This document shows positions 50,869-60,304 of a stretch of DNA of 64,000 nt, one piece after another. Source of the stretch: an uncultured Granulosicoccaceae bacterium. GTDB lineage: Bacteria > Pseudomonadota > Gammaproteobacteria > Granulosicoccales > Granulosicoccaceae. Position 1 is the first letter of the stretch. The number at the start of each line of letters is the position of its first letter. The stretch spans positions 48,727 to 112,726 of the forward strand of contig CALISD010000061.1 in assembly GCA_938041955.1 (NCBI GenBank), read 5' to 3'. The translations under genes were made by a program, and so were the position numbers. The notes beneath the pieces were generated by a model. It searched no databases. It was not told where the DNA came from and saw only the letters and a program-made list of their open reading frames with translations.

Positions 50869-53130
50869 ATGACCTTTCTCTCTAACAAGCTGTTCCGAAC
50901 CGCAACGCCTGTACTCACAGCGTTAGCGATTTTTTTATGTGCATCCGTGAACGTGAAAGCCGCACCAGACGCCGATCACATGACCCATAGCCCGGACTTA
51001 TGGGCTGATGCCGAACCAACCGGCAGGCTGATCGTCAAGTACAAGACCGCAGAAAACCCCAAACTGCATCGACGCGGACCGCTGCGCTTCAAACGTAAAT
51101 CATGGCGCAATCAGCACGAACTCAAGCTCAATCGACCTTTATCCGACTTTCAGGAACTCGTGACATCCGATGGAAACATCGATCAACTACGTCGTCAGGC
51201 ACGCGCACTCAGCACGCAGCCCTACGTCGACTACGCGTCCATTGAGTACCGACGATACCCGCTACTGCAACCCAATGACCCCTTGTATCAGGGGTCGCTA
51301 GATCCGGGCGATCAATCGTATCTCTATGATGGCATCTACAGCATGCATGCCCCCGGGGCATGGGATATCACCACGGGTTCAAGTAGTTCAATTATTGCCA
51401 TCGTTGACACCGGTATTCTGCCGAATCACCCGGAAATTAGAGATAGATCAGTTGAAGGCTTAGGTTACGACTTCGTCTCGGCTGACGGTCCGCAAGACTA
51501 CTTCAGCGCCAACGACGGCGACGGGCGTGACAACAACCCCATCGACCCTGGTGATCCGAACAACGGTGGTCCCAGTAGTTGGCATGGCACGGCAGTCGCC
51601 AGTGCAGCGGCTGGAAATAGCAACAATTCAGAAGGTATCGCAGGCATTGACTGGAATGCACGCTTGCTACATGCCCGAGCGCTCGGCATTGGCGGTGGCA
51701 CAGACGCAGACATTATCGACGCGATCAGATGGAGCGCAGGCTTACCAGTCGCTGGTGTTCCAAACAACGCGAACCCTGCCAACGTAGTGAATTTAAGCCT
51801 GGGCGGCCCTACTGAATGCACCAAAGCATGGCAGGACGTCATTGACGAAATGGCAGAGCTAAACGTCGTATTCGTCATGGCGGCAGGCAACGAAACCAAT
51901 AATGCGCTGCGCTCTGCACCGGCTAACTGCGCCAATGTCATCACGGTTGGGTCAAGCACCCCCGGTGGCACCGTTGACGGTGGTTTTTCTAACTACGGTT
52001 TAAAAGTCACTATCGCCACTGGCGGCAGAAGTATTTTGGTTGCATCCAATCAGGGCTTTGATTCCGTTAATCCAAATGGCAATTTTATCCGCAAAGAGAC
52101 TGGCACCAGTTTCTCTGCAGCACTCGCCAGTGGTGCGATCAGCCTGATGCACAGCATTAATCCGGATCTCGGGCCATCACAGGTCAGAGCACTTCTGCAA
52201 GAGAGCGCGACCAACTACGCCAGCGGCAGCAATTGCGACCGCTACTACTGCGGTGGAGGCATACTCAATCTGGCAAGAGCCATGACCATGCTGCGTGACG
52301 GCAACTTTAACGCCGATCGAGATCTCGCCATGGAACTCGTCACCAATCAAACCACGCCGATAGATCTCCAGCAAAACACCCAGGCCAGTCTGTTTGGCTA
52401 CAAAGATATCCGCTATTTCTCCGTGACCGCATCAGAGCGAGGACTGCTAACAGCAGAAACCATCGGCAGTAATGACTTATTCGGTTACTTGTTAAATTCT
52501 GAGTTGAGCGTTATTGCACTTGACGATGACAGTGGTGATTCCAACAACTTCAGAGTCGCGGCGGTAGTTGACCCGGGCACCTACTACGTTGCGGTTGAAA
52601 GATCGCTGCATCGTTTATCCGACGCTGAACTGCAGTTCAGCCTGTCCACATCACTCAGTAATGACACGCCCTCGGCATTTGAATTCTCAAGCGTCAGTAA
52701 TGCTACTGCGAGCTCATTAATTCAATCAAATTCTGTTTTTATCGAAGGACTCAGCGACAGCAGCGTTCTGACCGTGAGCAACGGATTTTACTCACTGAAC
52801 GGCGGTGAACTTATCAACACTCCCTCTACGGTTTTCAATGGCGACGAGATCCAGGTGGCGACTCAAACCTCCGGCACTGAGAACCAAACCAGCATCGCAA
52901 CTATTACAGTAGGTGCTTACAGCACAGACTTTTCCGTTACCACCGGTGACGTGCAAACGCTCGAACAAGGTGGAAAATCAGACTCATCAAGCGGCTGTTC
53001 AATACAGAATAACGGCACTCTTGATCCGGCTTTGCTAATGCTTCTTGTGATGGCATGCCTGGGGCTCTATCGCCCGCGGCGCAAAGTCAACACACTCTTC
53101 GCGAGTCCAATCAGATCCCGCCGCGCATAA
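50869..53130 (+). CDS. Secreted subtilisin-like (S8) protease with JDVT-CTERM-like tail
   Basis: A 753-residue exported protease from the ATG at 50869 (signal MTFLSNKLFRTATPVLTALA...; the frame opens at 50725). Catalytic triad: IVDTGI (Asp near 180), WHGTAVASAAAG (His near 238), GTSFSAALASG (Ser near 414); oxyanion Asn in AAGNETN. A pre-peptidase C-terminal-like domain (about 500-600) follows. The C-terminus SSGCSIQNNGTLDPALLMLL with the following RPRRK matches the JDVT-CTERM pattern (Cys, DPxLxLLL, Arg cluster), a sorting signal processed by an intramembrane protease and linked to a lipid-type anchor. The region before the catalytic domain may be an inhibitory propeptide. Confidence 0.88.
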   Translation: MTFLSNKLFRTATPVLTALAIFLCASVNVKAAPDADHMTHSPDLWADAEPTGRLIVKYKTAENPKLHRRGPLRFKRKSWRNQHELKLNRPLSDFQELVTSDGNIDQLRRQARALSTQPYVDYASIEYRRYPLLQPNDPLYQGSLDPGDQSYLYDGIYSMHAPGAWDITTGSSSSIIAIVDTGILPNHPEIRDRSVEGLGYDFVSADGPQDYFSANDGDGRDNNPIDPGDPNNGGPSSWHGTAVASAAAGNSNNSEGIAGIDWNARLLHARALGIGGGTDADIIDAIRWSAGLPVAGVPNNANPANVVNLSLGGPTECTKAWQDVIDEMAELNVVFVMAAGNETNNALRSAPANCANVITVGSSTPGGTVDGGFSNYGLKVTIATGGRSILVASNQGFDSVNPNGNFIRKETGTSFSAALASGAISLMHSINPDLGPSQVRALLQESATNYASGSNCDRYYCGGGILNLARAMTMLRDGNFNADRDLAMELVTNQTTPIDLQQNTQASLFGYKDIRYFSVTASERGLLTAETIGSNDLFGYLLNSELSVIALDDDSGDSNNFRVAAVVDPGTYYVAVERSLHRLSDAELQFSLSTSLSNDTPSAFEFSSVSNATASSLIQSNSVFIEGLSDSSVLTVSNGFYSLNGGELINTPSTVFNGDEIQVATQTSGTENQTSIATITVGAYSTDFSVTTGDVQTLEQGGKSDSSSGCSIQNNGTLDPALLMLLVMACLGLYRPRRKVNTLFASPIRSRRA

Positions 53131-53190
53131 GCTGAACGCCAGAGCGCTCCCTGCTACAATAAAAGGCTACCGAAAAGAAGGGACGCCAAC

Positions 53191-53547
53191 GTGGCAGAAG
53201 AAACGATTTTCAGCAAAATCATCAGTAAAGAAATTCCCGCAGACGTGCTGTACCAGGATGACCTGGTCACTGTTTTCCGCGATATCAACCCCGTTGCACC
53301 TACCCATGTTCTGATCGTCCCGAACAAGCTGATTCCTACTGTTAACGACATCGAACCAGAAGATGAAGTCACACTGGGGCGAATGCTAGTAGTAGCTAAA
53401 AAGATTGCCCGCGATGAAGGCATTAGTGATGACGGTTACCGACTAATTATCAATTGCGGAGATCACGGTCACCAGGAAGTGATGCATATTCATATGCATC
53501 TCGTTGGTGGTCGCCCACTCGGACGCATGATTAAACGCGAGACGTAA
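53191..53547 (+). CDS. hinT: HIT family nucleotide hydrolase (HinT-like)
   Basis: A 118-residue histidine-triad protein. [38 protein letters not shown] and the triad [17 protein letters not shown] identify HinT, a purine nucleoside phosphoramidase. The start is GTG at 53191 with AAGAAGGG 8 bases upstream. It lies between the subtilase and the MoxR gene in the same direction but with clear gaps. Confidence 0.92.
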   Translation: MAEETIFSKIISKEIPADVLYQDDLVTVFRDINPVAPTHVLIVPNKLIPTVNDIEPEDEVTLGRMLVVAKKIARDEGISDDGYRLIINCGDHGHQEVMHIHMHLVGGRPLGRMIKRET

Positions 53548-53624
53548 CTCCCTCGCTCGCGCTAGATTACACTCGAAAGAAAAGATCGATCCGCGGCCAA
53601 ATAATGCCGCAGTCAGAGAAACAC

Positions 53625-54473
53625 ATGACAAAGAAATTTGAAAGTACAGACAACTACATCGCCACAGAAGATCTGGCACTGGCGGTCAATGCGGCCATTA
53701 CCCTCGGTCGTCCTTTGTTGATCAAAGGCGAACCCGGCACTGGTAAAACACAACTGGCAGAAGAAGTTGCCCGTTCGCTTGCAGCCCCGTTGTATCGTTG
53801 GCATATAAAATCGACCACGAAAGCACAGCAAGGTTTGTACGAATACGACGCCGTATCGCGCCTTCGTGACTCTCAGCTAGGTGACGAGAAAGTTCATGAT
53901 ATTGCCAACTATATAATCAAGGGAAAACTATGGGAGGCTTTCGAAGAGGAACAGCTTTCCGTACTTCTAATCGATGAGATTGACAAGGCAGACATTGAAT
54001 TTCCGAACGATCTTCTGCTCGAAATAGACAAAATGGAATTTCACGTTTACGAAACACGTGAGACCGTTGTCGCGAAACACCGACCGCTTGTAATTATCAC
54101 CAGTAACAATGAAAAAGAACTTCCTGATGCTTTTCTGCGGCGCTGTTTCTTTCACTACATAAAGTTCCCCGATGCCGAGACAATGGAAAAAATTGTTGAG
54201 GTTCACTTCCCCTCCATAAAAAAAGATTTGCTTGCGGCGGCTCTCAATGCGTTCTTTGCCATACGTGAGGTTCAGGGAATCAAGAAAAAGCCATCAACCT
54301 CTGAACTTCTTGACTGGTTAAAGCTATTACTAGCAGACGAGATTCCAGCCGACGCTCTGCATGCCGATGAAAGTGGATCAATTATTCCAAAATTGCACGG
54401 CGCTTTGCTTAAAAACGAGCAAGACGTTCATCTTTTTGAGCGCCTGGTTTTTCTGAACAAGCGTAAGCAATAA
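53625..54473 (+). CDS. MoxR-family AAA+ ATPase
   Basis: About 282 residues (M8 at 53625 with AGAGAA before it; alternative ATG at 53604). Walker A GEPGTGKTQLAEE, Walker B LLIDEIDKAD, sensor 1 IITSNNEKELPDAFLRRC with arginine finger. The order and the insertion (QQGLYEYDAVSRLRDSQ) are typical of MoxR/CoxD/NorQ ATPases. These act as chaperones that insert or activate cofactors of partner proteins. The gene for its VWA partner follows after 47 bases. Confidence 0.9.
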   Translation: MTKKFESTDNYIATEDLALAVNAAITLGRPLLIKGEPGTGKTQLAEEVARSLAAPLYRWHIKSTTKAQQGLYEYDAVSRLRDSQLGDEKVHDIANYIIKGKLWEAFEEEQLSVLLIDEIDKADIEFPNDLLLEIDKMEFHVYETRETVVAKHRPLVIITSNNEKELPDAFLRRCFFHYIKFPDAETMEKIVEVHFPSIKKDLLAAALNAFFAIREVQGIKKKPSTSELLDWLKLLLADEIPADALHADESGSIIPKLHGALLKNEQDVHLFERLVFLNKRKQ

Positions 54474-54520
54474 CCTACCATGGCGTTAGATTCACTAACC
54501 AATAGTCAGGCTGGCTCACC

Positions 54521-55705
54521 GTGCTGATCGAACTCTTATTTAAACTACGCAACGCACGTATTCCAGTGTCCATCACGGAATATCTAGCGATGCTGGACGG
54601 GCTCAATCACGGTGTTGCCAACTACAGTATCGACGACTTCTACCACTTTTCCCGAATGTGCCTGATCAAGGACGAGAGACACTTTGATCGCTTTGACAAA
54701 GTGTTCGGTGATTACGTCAATGGCTTGCAAAACCTGTTTGACGAAGTCATTGGTGACATTCCAGAGGAATGGCTGCGCCTGGAAGCAGAGCGACTATTCA
54801 GCGAAGAAGAGAAAAAAGAAGTTGAAGCGCTCGGTGGTTGGGACAAAATCATGGAGACTCTGCGCGAACGAATGGAAGAACAAAAAGACCGGCACCAGGG
54901 CGGCAGCAAGTGGATTGGTACCGGTGGCACGTCACCCTTCGGTGCCAATGGGTACAATCCTGCCGGTGTTCGCATCGGACAAAAAAGCGGTCGACACGGC
55001 CGTGCCATTAAAGTGTGGGATAAACGCGAATACAAAAACCTGGATTCCGAGCGCGAGCTCGGCACGCGTAACTTTAAAATGGCACTCCGCAAGCTCAGGC
55101 GCTTTGCTCGTGAAGGAGCGCAAGATCAGTTCGACATGAATGGCACCATTGACGCCACCGCTCGCAACGCTGGCTTACTCGACATAAAAATGGCAGCTGA
55201 GCGCCGCAATGCAATTAAAGTATTATTGCTGTTTGATGTGGGTGGCTCAATGGACTATCACGTCGCCGTCAGTGAAGAATTATTTTCCGCGGCCAGGAGC
55301 GAATTCAAACACCTCGAATACTATTATTTCCACAATTTCGTGTATGAAAAGCTGTGGAAGGATAATCGTCGCCGCCATAACGAAACGCTATCAACAGAAG
55401 AGTTTATAAGAACCTATGCTGCCGACTATCGGGTAATCATCGTAGGTGATGCTACCATGAGCCCCTATGAGATCACCGCACCCGGCGGTAGTGTTGAGCA
55501 CTGGAATGAAGAGGCAGGCGCAGTGTGGATTAACCGTATCCTTGAAAAGTTCCCGCATGCTGCATGGTTAAACCCGGAACCAGCCGCTTATTGGTCACGT
55601 GTACCTTCTGTAAAAATCACTCACGAACTCATGCAAGAGCGTATGTATGGACTGACGGTTGATGGCATTGGCAAAGCCATAGATGGCCTGAAGCGCAAGC
55701 GCTAG
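54521..55705 (+). CDS. VWA-domain CoxE-like partner of the MoxR ATPase
   Basis: A 394-residue protein from a GTG start. An N-terminal helical region with FEVIGDIPEEWLRL is followed by a charged, Gly-rich linker (about 115-175), then a von Willebrand A domain (about 215-390). LLLFDVGGSMDYHVAVSEE is the MIDAS-like loop (DxGxS instead of DxSxS). SAARSEFKHLEYYYFHNFVYE and VIIVGDATMSPYE are the usual second and third MIDAS motifs of this subfamily. Together with the ATPase it forms a MoxR-VWA pair, acting on an unidentified target. A weak intrinsic terminator overlaps its stop. Confidence 0.87.
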   Translation: MLIELLFKLRNARIPVSITEYLAMLDGLNHGVANYSIDDFYHFSRMCLIKDERHFDRFDKVFGDYVNGLQNLFDEVIGDIPEEWLRLEAERLFSEEEKKEVEALGGWDKIMETLRERMEEQKDRHQGGSKWIGTGGTSPFGANGYNPAGVRIGQKSGRHGRAIKVWDKREYKNLDSERELGTRNFKMALRKLRRFAREGAQDQFDMNGTIDATARNAGLLDIKMAAERRNAIKVLLLFDVGGSMDYHVAVSEELFSAARSEFKHLEYYYFHNFVYEKLWKDNRRRHNETLSTEEFIRTYAADYRVIIVGDATMSPYEITAPGGSVEHWNEEAGAVWINRILEKFPHAAWLNPEPAAYWSRVPSVKITHELMQERMYGLTVDGIGKAIDGLKRKR

Positions 55706-55713
55706 TATTTTTT
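55692..55713 (+). terminator. Short hairpin plus T-run overlapping the VWA gene stop
   Basis: AGCGC-AA-GCGCT is a perfect 5-bp stem whose last base begins the TAG stop, followed after 4 bases by six Ts (55708-55713). Small stem, so a weak rho-independent terminator is possible. Confidence 0.35.
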
Positions 55714-55861
55714 CCGGCAAGGGGTAACTGCAGAGCGTGGCATTCCCGGTTGTGGTGACGTATTGCAGCAGACCATGGTTATTAGTAAAGGCAGATTGCG
55801 TTTTTATGATCAATTCACTCAAACGCGCACAGCGATTGATACACTGAACTAAGCTCCCACA

Positions 55862-56059
55862 ATGACAAATGTAATTCTTGCCTGGGCAGTTCTGCTTTTG
55901 GTTCTACTGGTGTTTGCAAACTCCGTGCTTTCAATAGCCGAAGACAATTGCCAGGAAAAATGCGCGCTGCAACGGGCAGACTACGAATATCAGCCGCCTG
56001 TTCGTAAGCTGCGCTCAAGAGGCGGTCGTGGCAAGTGCGATTGCATCGAATATAAGTAA
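55862..56059 (+). CDS. Small exported or membrane-anchored cysteine-rich protein
   Basis: A 65-residue candidate with an N-terminal hydrophobic segment (ILAWAVLLLVLLVFANSVLS) and a short polar body. The body has four cysteines in two pairs, CQEKC and CDC, and ends IEYK. The pairing suggests a disulfide-stabilised periplasmic domain or a metal site. I do not recognise the family. There is no strong ribosome binding site before the ATG, so reality is uncertain. Confidence 0.4.
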   Translation: MTNVILAWAVLLLVLLVFANSVLSIAEDNCQEKCALQRADYEYQPPVRKLRSRGGRGKCDCIEYK

Positions 56060-56283
56060 TAGCAACGCTATATCGCCGCCACGGTAACACTTTTTTATCC
56101 CGCATCTCGCCAAAATTAGCGGCAAACGCTGATTCTCTGACTATTCTTAACCTTTTAACGAACTTCTATTCACCTAAACGGTGTTGTCCGGCGGGCAACT
56201 TGCAGTGGTGCTGATGTTTTGACATCCGTTGGCATTGCATTTGTTCGTAACAAAACCAACGACACCATACAGGTTGAACCCTA

Positions 56284-57519
56284 ATGACTACACCGTCGCT
56301 AGATTTTCGCAGGCCCGCATTGCTGGAAGGCAATAGTGCTGGAAAGCTACCCACACCACATTGGAAAAAATGGGGCTGGTGGTTTTGGCCTGCCAGCGCT
56401 GTCGCCATTGGCGCCGGAACCTATTGGGGTGCTCAGCACATAGAGAGGCAGGTAGAATCAGTCGCACCTGTGTTGGTGGGAAAAGCAGGGTTTGATCCAA
56501 CGACACTGGACTTCAAAGCAAGTTACCGGGACGTTGAGGTTAGCGGCATTTTGCCAGCGGAGGTAAGCGCGAAACAACTTCAACTTATACTCGCAAAATA
56601 TGCCGGACCTAATGGCGAATCAATCAGAAATGCCAATGTACGCGCCACACAGAAAATAGCACCGGCTATGGAAACACCCGTCGCCAAAGCACCAGACATA
56701 AACCCGGAAACTATAGCAATCGAACCAATCGCTGTAGAAAAGGCAGACATTGATGTCGCGGCGACTGTCGCGGACGAAAAACTCACACTTACCGGCTCGG
56801 TGCCTTCATTAAGCCACGCAGCTACATTGGTGGCTGCGGCACAACTTTCGTTTGACAAGGCAGATATCGACAACCAACTGAAAGTCGCCGAACAGCCAGC
56901 AGCACTTGACAACGCTGATCAATATATTAGCAATCTGGCAACCGTGTTATCGAACCTTCAAGATAATGTTGTCGAAGCGAAGTTAAACCTCGACAACAAG
57001 CTGTTGAGCGGAAATATTTCTACCGATACACCGAACGCACAACGCAAGCTTCGGGCGATGATTCTCGACGCTCAGGTGACCGTAGTCGCGGCGAGTAACA
57101 ACGCTGACGTTGAGGTGGAAACACCAACTCCAATCAATCAAGTCGAGCGGTTACAGCAGGAGATCGCCCTGCTGCAAGATGAAATTAGAGCACATGTTGT
57201 ATTTGCTCCGGCATCAGATGAACTGCCCGCAACCGCATTTCCGATACTCGAAAAAGTAGCCGCTGCAATGAACCACTACCCGGAGCCAACGGTGGAAATT
57301 GGTGGTCACACTGATTCCCAGTCTTCTGAGAGCTACAACATGAGCTTGTCAGAGAAACGTGCTCAGGCAGTGGCTCACTACATCGCTCGAAATGGCGTGC
57401 CGATAGAGCGCTTGCGTTCAATCGGTTACGGCGAGAGTTACCCCATATTTGCAAATGATACGGCTGCCAACCGGGCTAAAAACCGCCGGGTCGAATTTTT
57501 GGCGCAACGAAAAAACTAA
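56284..57519 (+). CDS. Inner-membrane-anchored BON/OmpA-like peptidoglycan-binding protein
   Basis: A 411-residue protein with one TM near residues 32-50 (WWFWPASAVAIGAGTYWGAQ) and no cleavable signal, so it is anchored in the inner membrane with a periplasmic body. BON-like repeats occupy about 60-115 and 155-270 (LTLTGSVPSLSHAATLVAAA). A short coiled coil (QVERLQQEIALLQDEI) precedes the C-terminal OmpA_C domain (about 295-411). That domain has VEIGGHTDSQSSESYNMSLSE and NRAKNRRVEF, the meso-DAP-binding pattern. It lies 52 bases upstream of the coiled-coil HhH gene, probably cotranscribed. Confidence 0.85.
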   Translation: MTTPSLDFRRPALLEGNSAGKLPTPHWKKWGWWFWPASAVAIGAGTYWGAQHIERQVESVAPVLVGKAGFDPTTLDFKASYRDVEVSGILPAEVSAKQLQLILAKYAGPNGESIRNANVRATQKIAPAMETPVAKAPDINPETIAIEPIAVEKADIDVAATVADEKLTLTGSVPSLSHAATLVAAAQLSFDKADIDNQLKVAEQPAALDNADQYISNLATVLSNLQDNVVEAKLNLDNKLLSGNISTDTPNAQRKLRAMILDAQVTVVAASNNADVEVETPTPINQVERLQQEIALLQDEIRAHVVFAPASDELPATAFPILEKVAAAMNHYPEPTVEIGGHTDSQSSESYNMSLSEKRAQAVAHYIARNGVPIERLRSIGYGESYPIFANDTAANRAKNRRVEFLAQRKN

Positions 57520-57571
57520 CACGCTTTTTAACTCATTTAGAAACAGAACTTACTGCTAATAGGTACACACC

Positions 57572-59482
57572 ATGATCTGGGCACTACTGGAAATAACCTT
57601 ACCCCTTTGCCTTACATTTCTAGGCGGTTTAATTGCCGGATGGATGTTCTGGCGCTGGCGCAGAACACAGATTACTTCAACTGATTGGGAAGCACACACG
57701 CAAAGCAACGACCAGGAGGAAATACTGGCGTTGCGTGGCGAGCATAACAAGGCGCTCACTGTAAACGAGCAGATGCAAACAAAAATCTCTTCGTTGGAGG
57801 AAACCGTCGAGAAGCAGATCAACGAATTAGTCATCACCAACAAAAATTCTAAACGACTATCCGACGAACTTGCTGCCGCTAAGCTCAAGCTTGAAGCTCA
57901 ACCTGAAAGCCTTGAAGATCAGTCAAGCGTGGTCAGCGATCTACATAACAAGTTAGCTCAAGCGAATATCGCCTCTACCGGATTATCTGCGAAATTTAAT
58001 CAAGCTTCAGGACGAACAGAAGAACTTACAAAGGCAAACAACGAACTACAGCAAAAGTTAAAACAGTCTGAAACGATTGCTAATGAACGCGACGCGGCTA
58101 TCGCCAAGTTGGAGATACTTGAGGAGCGATTGTCACAATCGAATCTAGCAAGTACTGAACTAGCTCAAGCCAAATCACAACTGGCAACACTTGACGAAAA
58201 GTTCAAAAACTTTCAGGCCAGCGTTGTTGCCAACCGACGAGTGACTGACGAAGAAAAATCAAAACTACGTGCCACAGCAGATCAACTTCGGTCAGAGCTC
58301 AACGCTGATAAACAAAAATCCGGCCCAAACAACGCAACCGTTGAACTCAATCAGGCTAAGGCGAACATTGCCAATTTAAATTCCCAACTGAACGAAGCAA
58401 AACTCAAGCTCGCACAGAACAGCGCGAACGACTCTGTTCAGACGCCCGCAGATGCAACCGACAAGATCGCGGAGCTTAACGAAAAAAATAGTGAGCTCAG
58501 AAAAGCGCTTGAACGCTTGCGCAACAACAACGCTTCAAACGCGAATGCTCCTGCGACGGCAAATAGCCCTGAAAACAATCAGGACATACAACGGATACGA
58601 CGAGCACTGGCCGAAACGCGAGCACAGTTGAATCATGAAAAAACACGAAGCGCAAATATGGAATCAAAGCTCACAGAGCAAAAAGAATCTACCGCATCAC
58701 CCGTAACCCCAATAAGCGTTGGACAAATAAAGAAGCTCAAGAGCGAACTTGCAGCAAAAGAAGTACGCATCGCAGCACTTGAGAAAAAACTTAAAAACAA
58801 GCCGGCCAAACAAAACAGGACTGACAAACAAAACAAAGCGGCTAAGCAGAAGCCAAGTGCAGATTGGCAAAAGGGCCAAACTAAACTAGGCACACCGGGT
58901 AGTAATCACAAAGATGATCTGACGGCAATCAATGGCATTGGCCCAAAGATAGAAAAAGTGCTTAACCGACTTGGAATTAAAAGCTGGGAGCAACTCGCAG
59001 CACTTAAGGCAGCAGACATCAAAACTGTTGACGACGCATTAAAGGATTTTTCAGGCCGGATAAAGCGTGATGAGTGGGTTCCACAAGCTAAAGCGATTAT
59101 GCGCAACGGTCACCAGCCAATTAATTCAAAAGCGGCGCTAACTACAAAGCCAAAGAAAACCAAAAAACCAAAAAAGAATGCATGGCAAAACGGCACGACT
59201 AAGTTCGGCACACCCGGTTCATCTCACCGCGATGACTTGAAAGTTATCAACGGCATTGGCCCGGTAATAGAGAAATCGCTAAACAGGTTCGGGGTAAAGT
59301 CGTGGGAACAACTGGCCACACTTTCAGCCAAAGATGTTAAGACTATTGATGCAGCGTTGGCGTTCCCGGGTCGAATTGATCGCGAGCAATGGGTCAAGCA
59401 AGCGAAAGATCTGGTCAAACTCTACCCGATTCAAAACGAACGCCCGACGCGACGAACCTTCCTGAACCAGGCTGCGTCCTGA
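57572..59482 (+). CDS. Membrane-anchored coiled-coil protein with two C-terminal helix-hairpin-helix modules
   Basis: A 636-residue protein: one TM (about 5-27, LEITLPLCLTFLGGLIAGWMF), then about 370 residues of heptad-rich coiled coil (57.7-58.75 kb). A Lys-rich linker and two near-identical modules of about 60 residues follow (about 445-510 and 550-615). The first reads KDDLTAINGIGPKIEKVLNR and the second RDDLKVINGIGPVIEKSLNR; each continues WEQLAxLxAxDxKT and ends with an Arg-rich helix. This INGIGPxIE fold is an HhH_5-type helix-hairpin-helix. Such proteins may link the envelope to DNA, but that is inference. Confidence 0.8.
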   Translation: MIWALLEITLPLCLTFLGGLIAGWMFWRWRRTQITSTDWEAHTQSNDQEEILALRGEHNKALTVNEQMQTKISSLEETVEKQINELVITNKNSKRLSDELAAAKLKLEAQPESLEDQSSVVSDLHNKLAQANIASTGLSAKFNQASGRTEELTKANNELQQKLKQSETIANERDAAIAKLEILEERLSQSNLASTELAQAKSQLATLDEKFKNFQASVVANRRVTDEEKSKLRATADQLRSELNADKQKSGPNNATVELNQAKANIANLNSQLNEAKLKLAQNSANDSVQTPADATDKIAELNEKNSELRKALERLRNNNASNANAPATANSPENNQDIQRIRRALAETRAQLNHEKTRSANMESKLTEQKESTASPVTPISVGQIKKLKSELAAKEVRIAALEKKLKNKPAKQNRTDKQNKAAKQKPSADWQKGQTKLGTPGSNHKDDLTAINGIGPKIEKVLNRLGIKSWEQLAALKAADIKTVDDALKDFSGRIKRDEWVPQAKAIMRNGHQPINSKAALTTKPKKTKKPKKNAWQNGTTKFGTPGSSHRDDLKVINGIGPVIEKSLNRFGVKSWEQLATLSAKDVKTIDAALAFPGRIDREQWVKQAKDLVKLYPIQNERPTRRTFLNQAAS

Positions 59483-60199
59483 TCACTGGTCACGAAGAAA
59501 CCTGCCAGACTTTATAAAGTGCACTGCCTGTTCAATCACGGCTTTTGATTTCATCATAAACGTGTGAGTGACAGGCAGTGTTATAAAGTCACTCATCCCA
59601 TCGACCCTAGTATGAGCTACTGACACTTTTCCATCATCCGGGTTGGGTAAAAACTGCGATAGTATCGGGTTAAACGTTTTAGTTCCGGCAATAACCCCAA
59701 GCTCAAAGTCCACCGCCCCAAGTTGCATCGGGATGCTTTGAGCATCGGTCCCGAGTTGCATGCCTGCCGGTCCATTGATCAGTTTATACCCTGGTACAGA
59801 TTTTAAATTATCAACCACCTGGCTACCTTGATTCGGCGGCGCTAACATCACAACCCGACCCAGCGTCGGGATCTTGTTGTGCTGCAGATAATATCGCAAC
59901 AATATCCCACCCATAGAATGAGTGACAAAATGCACTCTTTCAGTTGCGCCGCATTTATCATAACCCAATGCTTTTACGGCCAGCGGTGCGAGCTTTTCCA
60001 CAGTATGCTTTCGGGAGGGGTAATCAACGTTAATCACCTTGTGACCTTCAGCTTCGAAAGGCTCTATCAAATGCCTCATAGCGCCGGCAGTCCTGGCCAG
60101 GCCATGCAGCAATACCACACAATCTGCCGATGCGGTGACTGGTACTGCGGACAACGCTCCTAGCAATACGGGTACAGCGAAATAATTTGCATTTCCCAT
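59483..60199 (-). CDS. Secreted PGAP1/lipase-like alpha/beta hydrolase
   Basis: A 238-residue protein with signal peptide (FAVPVLLGALSAVPVTASA). VVLLHGLARTAGAMRHL forms the oxyanion region, and VHFVTHSMGGILLRYY carries the nucleophile Ser in THSMGG. MLAPPNQGSQVVD follows the strand after it, and VTHTFMM provides the catalytic histidine. It resembles EstA/PGAP1-type lipases found in periplasm. The stop abuts the coiled-coil gene, convergently. Substrate unknown; esters of membrane lipids are plausible. Confidence 0.85.
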   Translation of the reverse strand: MGNANYFAVPVLLGALSAVPVTASADCVVLLHGLARTAGAMRHLIEPFEAEGHKVINVDYPSRKHTVEKLAPLAVKALGYDKCGATERVHFVTHSMGGILLRYYLQHNKIPTLGRVVMLAPPNQGSQVVDNLKSVPGYKLINGPAGMQLGTDAQSIPMQLGAVDFELGVIAGTKTFNPILSQFLPNPDDGKVSVAHTRVDGMSDFITLPVTHTFMMKSKAVIEQAVHFIKSGRFLRDQ

Positions 60200-60304
60200 C
60201 AGTAGAGCGAGTCATTTAACATAATTATTTATAGCCGCACTGTGGCGCCATTCAATCGCAGTACGCAATCAAGCTAGTGGCTGGTGCAGACCTCTGGAAA
60301 TGAC

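Noticed and set aside
54521..55705. Broken MIDAS (DVGGS for DxSxS) as evidence of an inactive VWA protein
   Set aside because: From memory, DVGGSMD is a recurring form in this MoxR-linked VWA subfamily, so it is probably a family feature.
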